Shown here: piece by piece, positions 53,964 through 63,038 of the stretch
Layout: each line of letters begins with the position of its first letter
Position numbering within the stretch: position 1 is the first letter of the stretch
Source of the DNA: an uncultured Alphaproteobacteria bacterium
GTDB taxonomy: Bacteria; Pseudomonadota; Alphaproteobacteria; HIMB59; GCA-002718135
Assembly: GCA_902515745.1 (NCBI GenBank)
Contig: CABXWB010000006.1
Location: 1-64,000 of the forward strand
Reading direction: 5' to 3'
DNA: 64,000 nt
Notes under the pieces: model-generated
What the model was told of the DNA's origin: nothing
What the model saw: only the letters and a program-made list of their open reading frames with translations
Databases searched by the model: none
Position numbers and translations under genes: made by a program

Positions 53964-54817
53964 AAGTAAAAGTAGCAACATCACAATTTAAGGCTTTTAA
54001 GGGGGACTTTGACGCTAATTTAAATAAAGCAATTAGTTTAGTTGAAAAAGCTTCAAATGAAAATGTTGATATTTTACTTTTGCAAGAATTATTTCAAGAT
54101 TATTATTTTTGTTCAACTAAAAATGATAAATTTTTTGATCTTGCAATTGATTTTCCTTCTCATCCAATGTTCGAAAAATTATCTAATATTTGTAAAGATA
54201 AAAAGATTTCATTACCAATTAGTTTTTTTCAAAAAAAAGAAAATAAGTTTTTTAACTCTCTAGTTATGATTGATTATTTTGGAAAAATAAGTGAAGTTTA
54301 TAATAAATCTCACATCCCTGAAGGGCCTGGATATAATGAGAAGTATTATTTTGAAAAAGGCAACACAGGTTTTATGGTATTTGACACCCCTCTAGCAAAA
54401 GTTGGCTGTGCGATTTGTTGGGATCAGTGGTTTCCTGAATGCGCAAGAATACTAACGTTGAAGGGTGCAGATTTAATTTTATATCCATCAGCAATTGGTT
54501 CTGAGCCACACATGCCTGAATTAAATTCAAAAGATCATTGGATTAACACAATGGTAGGACATGCTGCAGCAAATCAAATCCCTATAATAACTTCGAATAG
54601 AATAGGGAAGGAGATCGAAGCTGATATTGAATTAAATTTTTATGGTAATTCTTTTATATTGGATCATCTTGGAAATGTAATAAATCGTATGAATGATAGG
54701 GATGAGGGAATAATAACTGCGACTTTAGATTTGTTAATTTCTAGAGAATATAGAAAATTATGGGGTAATTTTAGAGACAGAAGACCTGATCTATATAAAA
54801 AAATTCTCGATTTTTAA
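53960..54817 (+). CDS. aguB: N-carbamoylputrescine amidase
   Basis: Hydrolyses N-carbamoylputrescine to putrescine, CO2 and ammonia. I use the ATG overlapping the aguA stop, giving 285 residues beginning MKVKVATSQF. The nitrilase-family triad is visible: Glu43 (LLLQELF), Lys116 (YNKSHIPEG) and Cys153 (GCAICWDQWFPE). The block DHWINTMVGHAAANQIP also fits. Directly followed by the polyamine transporter genes. Confidence 0.94.
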   Translation: MKVKVATSQFKAFKGDFDANLNKAISLVEKASNENVDILLLQELFQDYYFCSTKNDKFFDLAIDFPSHPMFEKLSNICKDKKISLPISFFQKKENKFFNSLVMIDYFGKISEVYNKSHIPEGPGYNEKYYFEKGNTGFMVFDTPLAKVGCAICWDQWFPECARILTLKGADLILYPSAIGSEPHMPELNSKDHWINTMVGHAAANQIPIITSNRIGKEIEADIELNFYGNSFILDHLGNVINRMNDRDEGIITATLDLLISREYRKLWGNFRDRRPDLYKKILDF

Positions 54818-54845
54818 TTTATTTTATTTAATGTAATTTTTATTT

Positions 54846-54851
54846 AGGAGG
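54846..54851 (+). promoter_or_regulatory. Strong ribosome-binding site of the polyamine-binding protein
   Basis: AGGAGG followed by GGAAT, six bases before the ATG at 54858. Most genes in this window have no Shine-Dalgarno-like sequence; such strong ones occur before the two binding-protein genes and one permease gene. Confidence 0.75.
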
Positions 54852-54857
54852 GGAATA

Positions 54858-55904
54858 ATGCTTAAGTATTTTATATCTCTATTTGTTTTAATTTCTTTTT
54901 CAGCTCAGGCTAAAGAAGAATTATTTATTTACAATTGGTCTGACTACATTGCCGAAGATACAATTGAAAATTTTGAAAATGAATTTGGCATTGATGTAAC
55001 TTATGATGTTTTTGATTCAAATGAGGTTCTTGAAGCTAAACTTTTAGCTGGCGGGTCTGGTTATGATATTGTTGTGCCTTCAGGTTCTTTTTTAGAAAAC
55101 CAAATCAAGGCTGGAGTTTTTCAAAAACTTGATAAATCTGAATTATCGAACTTAGGAAATTTAGATCCAGAAGTTTTATTAAAGATAGACGCACATGATC
55201 CAGGCGGTCAGTATTCAGTAAACTATATGTATGGCACAACTGGCATTGGTTACAATACTGATAAGGTTGATGAAGATGAGGTTACTAGTTGGAGCGTTTT
55301 ATTTGATCCAGCTATAGCTTCTAAATATGAAGATTGTGGTATAGCAATGTTAGATGCACCATCTGAAGTAATGGAAATTGCCTTAAAATATGTAGGTAAA
55401 GATCCTAACACTGAAGACGAAAATGATTATAAGGCTGCTCTTTCAATGTTACAGGAAATTAGACCTTTCATTAGGTATTTTGATTCCTCTCAATATATAG
55501 ATGATCTTGCTAATGGTGAAATTTGTCTAGCTATGGGATGGTCAGGTGATGTTTTTATCGCTGCTTACGAAGAAATAGAACCAGTTTGGTATTCTATTCC
55601 TTCAGAGGGAACTGTAATTTGGTTTGATATGATGGCAATTCCAGCTGATGCAAAAAATGTTTTAAATGCTCATAAGTTTATAAATTATATTTTACGCCCT
55701 GAAGTTGCTGCAGATATTACTAACTATGTTTGGTATTCTAATCCAAACAAAGCAGCTAATGAGCTAGTTGATCCAGAAATTTTAGGAGACCCAGCTATTT
55801 ATCCAGATGAAGCAACTTTAAGTATGCTATTTGCTGATACTGCTGACTCACCTAAAAAAGCACAATTATCAACTAAATATTTTAATAAATTTAAATCAAA
55901 TTAA
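54858..55904 (+). CDS. potF: Spermidine/putrescine-type ABC binding protein
   Basis: Periplasmic polyamine-binding protein, 348 residues with a Sec signal peptide (residues 1-18, ending SAQA). Family blocks: LFIYNWSDYIAEDTIENFE, GGSGYDIVVPSGSFL, MYGTTGIGYN, AMGWSGDVFIA and PDEATLS. Substrate residues of PotF/PotD are largely aromatic/acidic and appear retained (WSDY, WSGD), suggesting putrescine or spermidine. Between aguAB and the transporter genes; a 30-base palindrome follows. Confidence 0.92.
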   Translation: MLKYFISLFVLISFSAQAKEELFIYNWSDYIAEDTIENFENEFGIDVTYDVFDSNEVLEAKLLAGGSGYDIVVPSGSFLENQIKAGVFQKLDKSELSNLGNLDPEVLLKIDAHDPGGQYSVNYMYGTTGIGYNTDKVDEDEVTSWSVLFDPAIASKYEDCGIAMLDAPSEVMEIALKYVGKDPNTEDENDYKAALSMLQEIRPFIRYFDSSQYIDDLANGEICLAMGWSGDVFIAAYEEIEPVWYSIPSEGTVIWFDMMAIPADAKNVLNAHKFINYILRPEVAADITNYVWYSNPNKAANELVDPEILGDPAIYPDEATLSMLFADTADSPKKAQLSTKYFNKFKSN

Positions 55905-55919
55905 AAAATATACTTCATT

Positions 55920-55949
55920 TCAGCACTAATATATTAATATTAGTGCTGA
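55920..55949 (+). terminator. Perfect palindrome between binding-protein and ATPase genes
   Basis: Thirteen-base arms (TCAGCACTAATAT and its complement) with a 4-base loop, 15 bases after the potF-like stop and 6 bases before the potG-like start. No U-tract follows, as the ATPase gene begins at once. It probably stabilises the upstream message or partly stops transcription, giving excess binding protein. It might also mask the potG start in RNA. Confidence 0.7.
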
Positions 55950-55955
55950 TTTAAG

Positions 55956-57023
55956 ATGGATAAAAATTTTCTTGTAATTGAAAATATCTCTAAATCCTTT
56001 GGAGATAACAAAGTTTTAGAAAATATTAATTTAAATATTTCAAAATCTGAATTTTTTGGTCTCTTAGGATCTTCGGGTTCAGGCAAAACTACCTTACTAA
56101 GAATACTAGGTGGATTTGAGAAACCAGATACAGGACGTGTAATACTCGACGGAACGGACATAACAAACCTTGAGCCTTTTGACAGACCATTAAATTATAT
56201 GTTTCAATCGTATGCTCTATTTCCTCACTTAAACGTATTTAATAATTTAGCTTTTGGAATAAAAGAAAATTTTACCCAAAAAGAAATTGAAATAAACGTA
56301 AGAAATATTGCCGAACTTTTATCTATTGAAGATTTATTAAATAGAAGAATTAAGCAATTATCAGGGGGAGAGCAGCAACGAGTTGCTCTTGGAAGGTGCT
56401 TAATAAAAAAACCTAAGTTATTATTATTAGATGAGCCTCTTGCAGCACTAGATAAAAAACTAAGATCAAAAACGCAATTAGAGTTAACAACACTCCAAAA
56501 GAAACTAAAAATTACATTTGTTTTTGTCACCCATGATCAGGAAGAAGCAATGTCCTTATCTGATAGAATGGCAATAATGAAGAATGGTCTTATTTTGGAA
56601 TGCTCTAGCCCTGAAGAGATTTATGAAAATCCTAAAAGTCTTTATACTGCCAATTTTATAGGAATTGCAAATATAATTGAGATTTATAAGAAAGATGAAA
56701 ATTTTTATTCTGATGATTTAGGTATAAATTTTAAATTAAACAAAGAATTAAAAAATACAAAAACTAATATTTTACTAAGACCAGAGAAAATAAAAATACA
56801 ATCAATAAATAATTTGAAAACAAGTTCATTTAATTCCTTTAGTGGAGAAATTTTAGAAAAATCATATTTGGGAAGTTTTACACGTTATGAAATTAAAATT
56901 AAAAATATGATAATTTCAGTTTTAGATCAGAATTTTAACTCCAGCTCAAATTATAATTTCCCAAAAGGGGAGAAAGTCATTTGTAGTTGGGAAAGTGAAT
57001 CAATCAAGGTTTTAGAGGATTAA
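55956..57023 (+). CDS. potG: Polyamine ABC transporter ATPase
   Basis: 355-residue ATPase with Walker A GSSGSGKTT, Q-loop MFQSYALFPH, signature LSGGEQQRVALGR, Walker B LLLLDEPLAALD and the H-loop FVTHDQEEA; the C-terminal TOBE region (about residues 265-350) includes LLRPEKI. Typical PotA/PotG length. It runs directly into potH with no gap. Confidence 0.94.
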   Translation: MDKNFLVIENISKSFGDNKVLENINLNISKSEFFGLLGSSGSGKTTLLRILGGFEKPDTGRVILDGTDITNLEPFDRPLNYMFQSYALFPHLNVFNNLAFGIKENFTQKEIEINVRNIAELLSIEDLLNRRIKQLSGGEQQRVALGRCLIKKPKLLLLDEPLAALDKKLRSKTQLELTTLQKKLKITFVFVTHDQEEAMSLSDRMAIMKNGLILECSSPEEIYENPKSLYTANFIGIANIIEIYKKDENFYSDDLGINFKLNKELKNTKTNILLRPEKIKIQSINNLKTSSFNSFSGEILEKSYLGSFTRYEIKIKNMIISVLDQNFNSSSNYNFPKGEKVICSWESESIKVLED

Positions 57024-57911
57024 TTGAAAAATAAATTATTTGAAAAATATTTTGTTTTTAGTCCTTATTTTTGGCTTGTTCTATTTTTTTTTATACCATT
57101 AGCTATAATTTTTAAAATATCAATTTCGGTATCAGAATGGGGTATGCCTCCTTATCAAGATATTTTTCTTTTTGATAATGGATTTAAGATCAATACTACA
57201 TTTGAAAACTATGTTTATATATTTAGTGATTATTACTACATTGGATCTTTTGTAAACTCTTTGATACTAGCTCTAATATCTACTTTTTTTTGTTTACTTA
57301 TTGGTTTCCCATTAGCTTTTTATATTGCGACTTCAAATATCAGATTAAGAAATATCCTATTAGTTTTAGTAGTTATTCCATTTTGGTCATCATTTTTATT
57401 AAGAGTATATGCATGGAAAATAATTTTACAGAATAATGGAATTTTAAATGTAATACTTCTAAACTTAGGTATAATTTCAGAGCCACTTCAATTATTATAC
57501 AATCAATATGCTGTCATTATGGGAATTGTATACACTTATTTACCTTTGATGATTTTACCACTCTATGGATACTTAAATAAATTTGATTTAAATTTAATTG
57601 AAGCATCAAAAGATTTAGGACTAAATCGTATTAAAACCTTTTTTAAAGTTATTCTTCCTTTGTCTGTTCCAGGAATTGTTGCTGGATCTTTATTAGTTTT
57701 TATACCTGTTGTTGGAGAATTCATTATACCTGAAATGTTAGGTGGTAGTGATAGATTATATTATGGAAAAATATTATGGGAGGAATTCTTTGTTAATAGA
57801 AATTGGCCAGGTGCTAGTGCTTTAGCTTTTAGTGGAATTATTATTTTGGTTTTGCCAATTGTTATTTTTCAATTACTTTATTCTCGTTGGAGTCAAAAAA
57901 ATGAAATCTAG
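57024..57911 (+). CDS. potH: Polyamine ABC transporter permease (PotH/PotB type)
   Basis: 295-residue inner-membrane permease starting with TTG immediately after the potG stop. Six hydrophobic segments; the large periplasmic part after segment 1 includes NTTFENYVYIFSDYYYIGSF; the EAA loop is LIEASKDLGLNRIKTFFKVILP. Overlaps potI by 11 bases. Confidence 0.93.
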   Translation: MKNKLFEKYFVFSPYFWLVLFFFIPLAIIFKISISVSEWGMPPYQDIFLFDNGFKINTTFENYVYIFSDYYYIGSFVNSLILALISTFFCLLIGFPLAFYIATSNIRLRNILLVLVVIPFWSSFLLRVYAWKIILQNNGILNVILLNLGIISEPLQLLYNQYAVIMGIVYTYLPLMILPLYGYLNKFDLNLIEASKDLGLNRIKTFFKVILPLSVPGIVAGSLLVFIPVVGEFIIPEMLGGSDRLYYGKILWEEFFVNRNWPGASALAFSGIIILVLPIVIFQLLYSRWSQKNEI

Positions 57912-58695
57912 CTTAATCAAAAGTACAGTTATTTTTTTAGGTTTATTTTTTTTATATTTCCCAATTTTAGTTTTAATTTTTTACTCATTTAATGAAAATA
58001 AGAGAGTAATGGTTTGGAAAGGATTTTCTTTAAGATGGTACAATGAATTATTTAATAATGAACAAATAATTGAGGCATTTATTATTAGTATTAAAATTGC
58101 AGCTTTGTCTGCAACTTTTGCTACAATTTTAGGAGTTATGATCGGATATTCACTTGTAAGAATAAAAAAAATTCCTTTTAAATCATTTTATATTTTTCTT
58201 TCTTCAACACCTTTGGTTTTACCAGAATTAATTTTAGGTCTTTCAATGTTACTTTTTTTTATAAGCTTAAATAATATTATTGGATTTCCATCATCTAGAG
58301 GACAATTAACTATTTTCATATCACACGTTACTTTTTGTATTGCATTTGTCGCAATTATTATTCAAGCAAGATTAACTGACTTTAACAAAAATATTGAGGA
58401 AGCTGCGATGGATCTAGGCTATAATTATACCAAGGTACTCTATAAGATAACTTTACCAATAATTTTGCCTTCTATTATTGCTGGTTGGTTATTGGCATTT
58501 ACAATTTCTTTAGATGATCTAGTTGTTGCGAGTTTTACTACTGGGCCTGGAGCTAACACATTGCCAATTGTAGTTTTTTCTAAAGTTAGATTAGGACTGA
58601 GTCCTGAAGTAAACGCATTATCAGCAATTTTAATGTTTGCTTTAATAATAATTGGTTTATTTTATTTTTATTTTAATAAAAAATTTAAACATTAA
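57901..58695 (+). CDS. potI: Polyamine ABC transporter permease (PotI/PotC type)
   Basis: 264 residues from the ATG giving MKSSLIKSTVIF; an upstream start would place a foreign extension within potH. Features: RVMVWKGFSLRWYNELF after the first segment, the EAA loop IEEAAMDLGYNYTKVLYKITLP, and DDLVVASFTTGPGANTLP near the end, all normal for PotC/PotI. Last 11 bases overlap the convergent puuA gene. Confidence 0.93.
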   Translation: MKSSLIKSTVIFLGLFFLYFPILVLIFYSFNENKRVMVWKGFSLRWYNELFNNEQIIEAFIISIKIAALSATFATILGVMIGYSLVRIKKIPFKSFYIFLSSTPLVLPELILGLSMLLFFISLNNIIGFPSSRGQLTIFISHVTFCIAFVAIIIQARLTDFNKNIEEAAMDLGYNYTKVLYKITLPIILPSIIAGWLLAFTISLDDLVVASFTTGPGANTLPIVVFSKVRLGLSPEVNALSAILMFALIIIGLFYFYFNKKFKH

Positions 58696-60052
58696 GTAAT
58701 AAATATTCTCGCTCCCAAGAACTTATTACTGATAAATAAGCTTGATACTCAACTCTTCTTATCGCAGCAATTGACCTTACAAATTTTTCATTAAATATGG
58801 ATTTTATATCCGCATCATTTTCAAAGAGAGTTAACGATTCATCCATATTTTTAGGTAGATTAGAATTTTTATCTTTAAATGCACTATCTTTAGTTTCTGG
58901 ATTTGGTTTTAAATTATTTTTCATTCCTAAATATCCTGAAGCTAAATTAGCTGCAAAAACTAGATATGGATTTGTATCAGATCCAGGAATTCTATTTTCA
59001 ATACGTATATTCCTTTCCTCAATTGATGGAATTCTAAAACCACAACTTCTATTACCTATTCCCCATTTAACATTTTTAGGAGCACCCCAAGTTGCAAACA
59101 ATCTTCTAAATGAATTTATATTTGGAGCGTATATTGGCATTAATAATGGAGTATATTTTTCCAAACCACCTAAATAGTTTTTCATTTTTTTTGAAATTTT
59201 AGTTGATTGATTAAAAAAAATATTTTTATTTTTTTCATTATATATCGATTGATGTATGTGCATTGCGCTACCAGGTTGGTTCTCCATAGGTTTTGCCATA
59301 AATGTTGCATGAAGTTTATGTTTCAAAGCTGACTGTCTTAAAGTTCTTTTAAATAAAAATACCTGGTCTGCTAGATCTAAAGGATCACCATGCTGAAAAT
59401 TAATTTCCATCTGAGCTGAGCCAGATTCATGATTAATAGTATCAATTTCAATATTTTGTGCTTCACAATAATTATATACATCCTCAAAAAGATGATCAAA
59501 TTCGTTAACAGCATCTATACCCAAGGCCTGCTTACCTGTTTCTTGTCTACCTGATTGACCCACTGGCACTTCAAGGGGATAATCTGAGTCAGCATTAGGT
59601 TTCACTAAATAAAATTCTAACTCTGGTGAAACAATTGGAGTTAATTTATCTTTTTTATAAAGTTTTAAAATATTTTTTAGAGCATTCCTGCTAGAATTTA
59701 TAACATCATCTCCGTTAAGATTTATTGCATCACAGATAATTTGTGCAGTAGGGTCGTCGTACCATGGCACTACTCTCATTGTATCAAAATCTGGTTTTAA
59801 AATTACATCAATGTCAGTTGGATTATAAACACTTCTTGGTAAAGCACCGGCAGAGTCCTCAGTTGCATAATCTCCTGATATCGTTTGAATAAAAGTTGAC
59901 TGAGGTAATCTGTGACTTTCATCTTCCAGTCCTTTTAAAAATTTATTAGTTGGTAAAATTTTTCCCCTTGCTATACCTCCAAGATCTGGAACTAAACATT
60001 CAACTTCAGTAATAGAGTTTTCATGAAACCAATTTTGAAATTTTTCAATCAT
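58685..60052 (-). CDS. puuA: Gamma-glutamylputrescine synthetase-like glutamine synthetase
   Basis: ATP-dependent ligation of glutamate to an amine; 455-residue glutamine-synthetase-family protein of the PuuA group. Blocks: VPDLGGIARGKILP at the N terminus, VSPELEFYLV, ESGSAQMEINFQHGDPL, the ATP-site GSAMHIHQSI, and GNRSCGFRIP ... ENRIPGSDTNPYLVFAA. The GlnA adenylylation-loop Tyr is not apparent, fitting a PuuA-like rather than a GlnA role. Next to the polyamine importer and divergent from the PuuB-like oxidase, which supports putrescine (or spermidine/ethanolamine) as the amine. Confidence 0.87.
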   Translation of the reverse strand: MIEKFQNWFHENSITEVECLVPDLGGIARGKILPTNKFLKGLEDESHRLPQSTFIQTISGDYATEDSAGALPRSVYNPTDIDVILKPDFDTMRVVPWYDDPTAQIICDAINLNGDDVINSSRNALKNILKLYKKDKLTPIVSPELEFYLVKPNADSDYPLEVPVGQSGRQETGKQALGIDAVNEFDHLFEDVYNYCEAQNIEIDTINHESGSAQMEINFQHGDPLDLADQVFLFKRTLRQSALKHKLHATFMAKPMENQPGSAMHIHQSIYNEKNKNIFFNQSTKISKKMKNYLGGLEKYTPLLMPIYAPNINSFRRLFATWGAPKNVKWGIGNRSCGFRIPSIEERNIRIENRIPGSDTNPYLVFAANLASGYLGMKNNLKPNPETKDSAFKDKNSNLPKNMDESLTLFENDADIKSIFNEKFVRSIAAIRRVEYQAYLSVISSWEREYLLLNV

Positions 60053-60102
60053 ATTGAGAGTGTTTGTTTACTAATTATTACTAAACCATTAAAGATAAGT
60101 TA

Positions 60103-61425
60103 ATGTTTACTACAAAAAAAAGGACTTTTAATCAACATGATAATGAAAAAGAGAGTTTTTATAAATTTTCAGCACCTAATTTTCCTAATCAAATTAAATT
60201 AAATGATAATATTTCAACTGATGTATGTATTATTGGAGGTGGTTTAACAGGTATTTCTTCAGCATTAAATTTATCTAATCAAGGTTTATCAATAACGATT
60301 TTGGAAGCAAATAAAGTTGGATCTGGTGCTTCTGGTAGGAATGGCGGTCAACTAGGAATTGGAATGAGAAAAGATCAATTCTATTTAGAAAAAAAATTTG
60401 GTATTGAAAAAGCAAAATTTTTTTGGAAAGTTGGATTAGATGCTGTTTCAAATGTAGTTAATTTAATTAAAAAATACAAAATTGACTGTGCACTTAGACA
60501 AGGTGTTCTTCATGTAGGCAACACAAAAAAAGATTATAAATATTTTCAAGATGAAATTGAGCATATGCAGAAAAATTATAATTATAGTAATTATGAATAC
60601 TTTGATCATAATTCAATAAGAGATGAAGTTAATAGTGACAGATATTTTTCTGGAATGCTTTTAAAGGATTCTTATCATTTAAACCCATTAAAACTGACAT
60701 ATGGTTTAGCAGAACAGTGTTTAGCAAATGGTATAAATATATATGAAAATTCTTCGGCTGATAAAATTGTTGATAATCAAAAAGAAGTTATAATTCACTC
60801 TGGAAAAAATATTATTAAAGCAAAGAAAGTAATAATTGGTTGCAATGGTTATCTTGACAATCTTTTAGGATCAAAGAGAAATTATTTTATGCCTATAAAT
60901 AATTATATTATTGCCACAGAACCTCTCGGAAAAGATCTCGCAAGTAAATTAATCAAAAGAAATTGTGGCGTAATAGATTCTAGATTTATGATTGATTATT
61001 ATAGATTTTCAGAAGACTATAGACTTCTTTTTGGTGGACCTGAAACAATTACATCGCATTTTGTAAAAGATGCAAAGAGTTTTGTCTCTAAACGAATGTA
61101 TAAAGTTTTTCCTGAATTAAAAAAATTTAAAATTGAATTTTCTTGGGGAGGTACCTTGGCAATATCGATTAATAGATTGCCTATTTTTGGAACTATAATG
61201 AATCAAAAGTTATATTATGCTCATGCTTACTCTGGGCATGGGTTAGCTATGAGTATTATGGGAGGAAAAATGGTAGCTGAAAAAATTTTAAATAAATCAA
61301 ATAATTTTGATATGTTTGAGCAAATTAATCATTTTAAAATTCCAGGTGGCAACATGTTTAGAAGACCATTGTATTCCTCTGCTATTATTTATTATAGGTT
61401 AATGGATTATTTAAATAGATTATAA
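60103..61425 (+). CDS. puuB: Gamma-glutamylputrescine oxidase-like FAD oxidoreductase
   Basis: 440-residue DAO-family flavoprotein: DVCIIGGGLTGISSALNL, ILEANKVGSGASGRNGGQ and, near the C terminus, AHAYSGHGLAMSIMGGKMVAE. PuuB oxidises gamma-glutamylputrescine to gamma-glutamyl-aminobutyraldehyde. Divergent from puuA with a 50-base shared promoter region. The next steps (PuuC aldehyde dehydrogenase, PuuD hydrolase) are not adjacent; the aldehyde dehydrogenase at 29.9 kb is the only candidate here. Confidence 0.86.
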   Translation: MFTTKKRTFNQHDNEKESFYKFSAPNFPNQIKLNDNISTDVCIIGGGLTGISSALNLSNQGLSITILEANKVGSGASGRNGGQLGIGMRKDQFYLEKKFGIEKAKFFWKVGLDAVSNVVNLIKKYKIDCALRQGVLHVGNTKKDYKYFQDEIEHMQKNYNYSNYEYFDHNSIRDEVNSDRYFSGMLLKDSYHLNPLKLTYGLAEQCLANGINIYENSSADKIVDNQKEVIIHSGKNIIKAKKVIIGCNGYLDNLLGSKRNYFMPINNYIIATEPLGKDLASKLIKRNCGVIDSRFMIDYYRFSEDYRLLFGGPETITSHFVKDAKSFVSKRMYKVFPELKKFKIEFSWGGTLAISINRLPIFGTIMNQKLYYAHAYSGHGLAMSIMGGKMVAEKILNKSNNFDMFEQINHFKIPGGNMFRRPLYSSAIIYYRLMDYLNRL

Positions 61426-62343
61426 TTACTTAATTGCTCTTCTTAATCTGTCATTTATAGTTCTGCCAAGCCCTTTATCAGGTATTTCTACTACAGCAAT
61501 TTTTTTGCATCTACTTTGATCTAATTTATGAAGATAATGATAAAAATTTTTTGCTGCTTCATTTAAATTTTTTTTATTACTCAAATTTAAATTAATTATT
61601 TTAGACTTTAATTTATTATTTCCAAAATTTAATAAACCTTCATTTTTAAGTATTCTTTTAGCATTCATTCTTATTGGCTTTAAAGTTGAATAATGTTTTT
61701 TTAAATTGCCAGGAGAAATAGAGGAGTTTTTTTTAATTTTTACTTTTCCATATTTATTTAGTTCTTCAACAGTGATACTGCCATATCTTAATACTTCAAT
61801 TTTATTATTGGTATCTATTCTAACAACTGTGGATTCTAGTCCATGAGAAGACTGTCTATCTTTTAAAACAAAAATTTTTTTTTCTAGAATAGGGTCGATA
61901 TCCATAATATTGGTTACGGAAGTTCTTTCTGACAGATTAGCACTAGGAGCTGCAATAGGTAGGTCAAATAAAGTTATTAATTTTTTAGCTAATTTATTAC
62001 CGGGAATTCTACAGCCAACTAAAGTTGAGTTATTAGAGACTAATTTTGATATTTTAGAATTTTTCTTTTTCTTTAATATTATTGTCAAAGGACCAGGCCA
62101 AAATTTTGAACCTAATTTTTTTTCAAATTTATTTAAAATAAAATATTTTTCTATTTGTTCAATACTTTTAAAGTGACAGATAATTGGATTACTTCGTGGT
62201 CTTTTTTTTACTTTAAAAATAGATTTTACAGCCTCATCATTTGTTGCATCTGCTCCAAGACCAAATACTGTTTCTGTGGGAAATATTACAAGTTCTCCAC
62301 TGCTTAATAAATTTTTTGCAATATCTAACTTATTTTTTTTCAT
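61426..62343 (-). CDS. Threonylcarbamoyl-AMP synthase (Sua5/YrdC family)
   Basis: Makes threonylcarbamoyl-AMP for the t6A modification of tRNAs that read ANN codons. The 305-residue protein has the YrdC domain (about 1-200: GELVIFPTETVFGLGADATN, KVKKRPRSNPI, FWPGPLTIILKK, PIAAPSANLSE, GLESTVVRID) and a C-terminal Sua5-type extension linked by SPGNLKKHYSTLKPI. So it is the long Sua5 form (TsaC2). Stop abuts puuB; divergent from parA. Confidence 0.93.
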   Translation of the reverse strand: MKKNKLDIAKNLLSSGELVIFPTETVFGLGADATNDEAVKSIFKVKKRPRSNPIICHFKSIEQIEKYFILNKFEKKLGSKFWPGPLTIILKKKKNSKISKLVSNNSTLVGCRIPGNKLAKKLITLFDLPIAAPSANLSERTSVTNIMDIDPILEKKIFVLKDRQSSHGLESTVVRIDTNNKIEVLRYGSITVEELNKYGKVKIKKNSSISPGNLKKHYSTLKPIRMNAKRILKNEGLLNFGNNKLKSKIINLNLSNKKNLNEAAKNFYHYLHKLDQSRCKKIAVVEIPDKGLGRTINDRLRRAIK

Positions 62344-62400
62344 ATTTTTTTATAAAATGTTTCCATCTATCTTTAAAATAGTTATTATCAATACTTGTAT

Positions 62401-63033
62401 ATGGGAAAAGTTATAGCATTTTCGAATCAAAAAGGTGGTTCAGGTAAATCGACTCTTTCAGCAAATTTATCAGTTTTGTGGAGCAATAGTGGTTACAAAG
62501 TAGCTGTTATAGATGCTGATGCACAAAAGAGTCTATCATATTGGCTTGAAGCTAGAAAATCTTATTATGGTGAAGATGATATTGGAATAACTCAATTAAA
62601 TTTCGATATAAGGAATTTAATAGATGAAATTAAAGCAATAAAAAGAAAATACGATTTTATAATAATTGATAGCCCTCCATCTATAACTTTTGAAACAATG
62701 CAGGTTGTAAAAGCTTCTGACAGGGTATTTGTTCCAGTACAACCAAGTCCAGTAGATTTAATGGCTACACTGCCTTTTTTAAAAATTGCAAAACAAGAAA
62801 GAAAAAATCCAATAATTATTCTTAATAGAGTGATGCCGAGAGCAAAATTAACTGACGCAATGATTTTGCGCTTAAGATATGCTGGTGCTAAAATTGCTCG
62901 CTCCCGACTGTCTAGCAAAGTATTATTTGCAGAAACATTCTCAGTTGGAAGGGGTGTAGTTGATATAAGTGTTACATCAGACGCCTCAAAAGAAATAATT
63001 AATGTTGGAAACGAAATTTTAAGAAATTTCTAA
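62401..63033 (+). CDS. Orphan ParA/MinD-family ATPase
   Basis: 210-residue deviant-Walker ATPase that may position cargo or act in chromosome/plasmid partition. Walker A is NQKGGSGKSTLSANLS; other blocks are AVIDADAQKSLSYWLEA, IIIDSPPS and PVQPSPVDLMAT. I start at the ATG giving MGKVIAFSNQ; a TTG two codons earlier is less likely. There is no parB or parS-like gene next to it, and ParA proteins of this small size without a DNA-binding N terminus often work with other adaptors. Six bases from the glmU start. Confidence 0.86.
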   Translation: MGKVIAFSNQKGGSGKSTLSANLSVLWSNSGYKVAVIDADAQKSLSYWLEARKSYYGEDDIGITQLNFDIRNLIDEIKAIKRKYDFIIIDSPPSITFETMQVVKASDRVFVPVQPSPVDLMATLPFLKIAKQERKNPIIILNRVMPRAKLTDAMILRLRYAGAKIARSRLSSKVLFAETFSVGRGVVDISVTSDASKEIINVGNEILRNF

Positions 63034-63038
63034 CTTTA

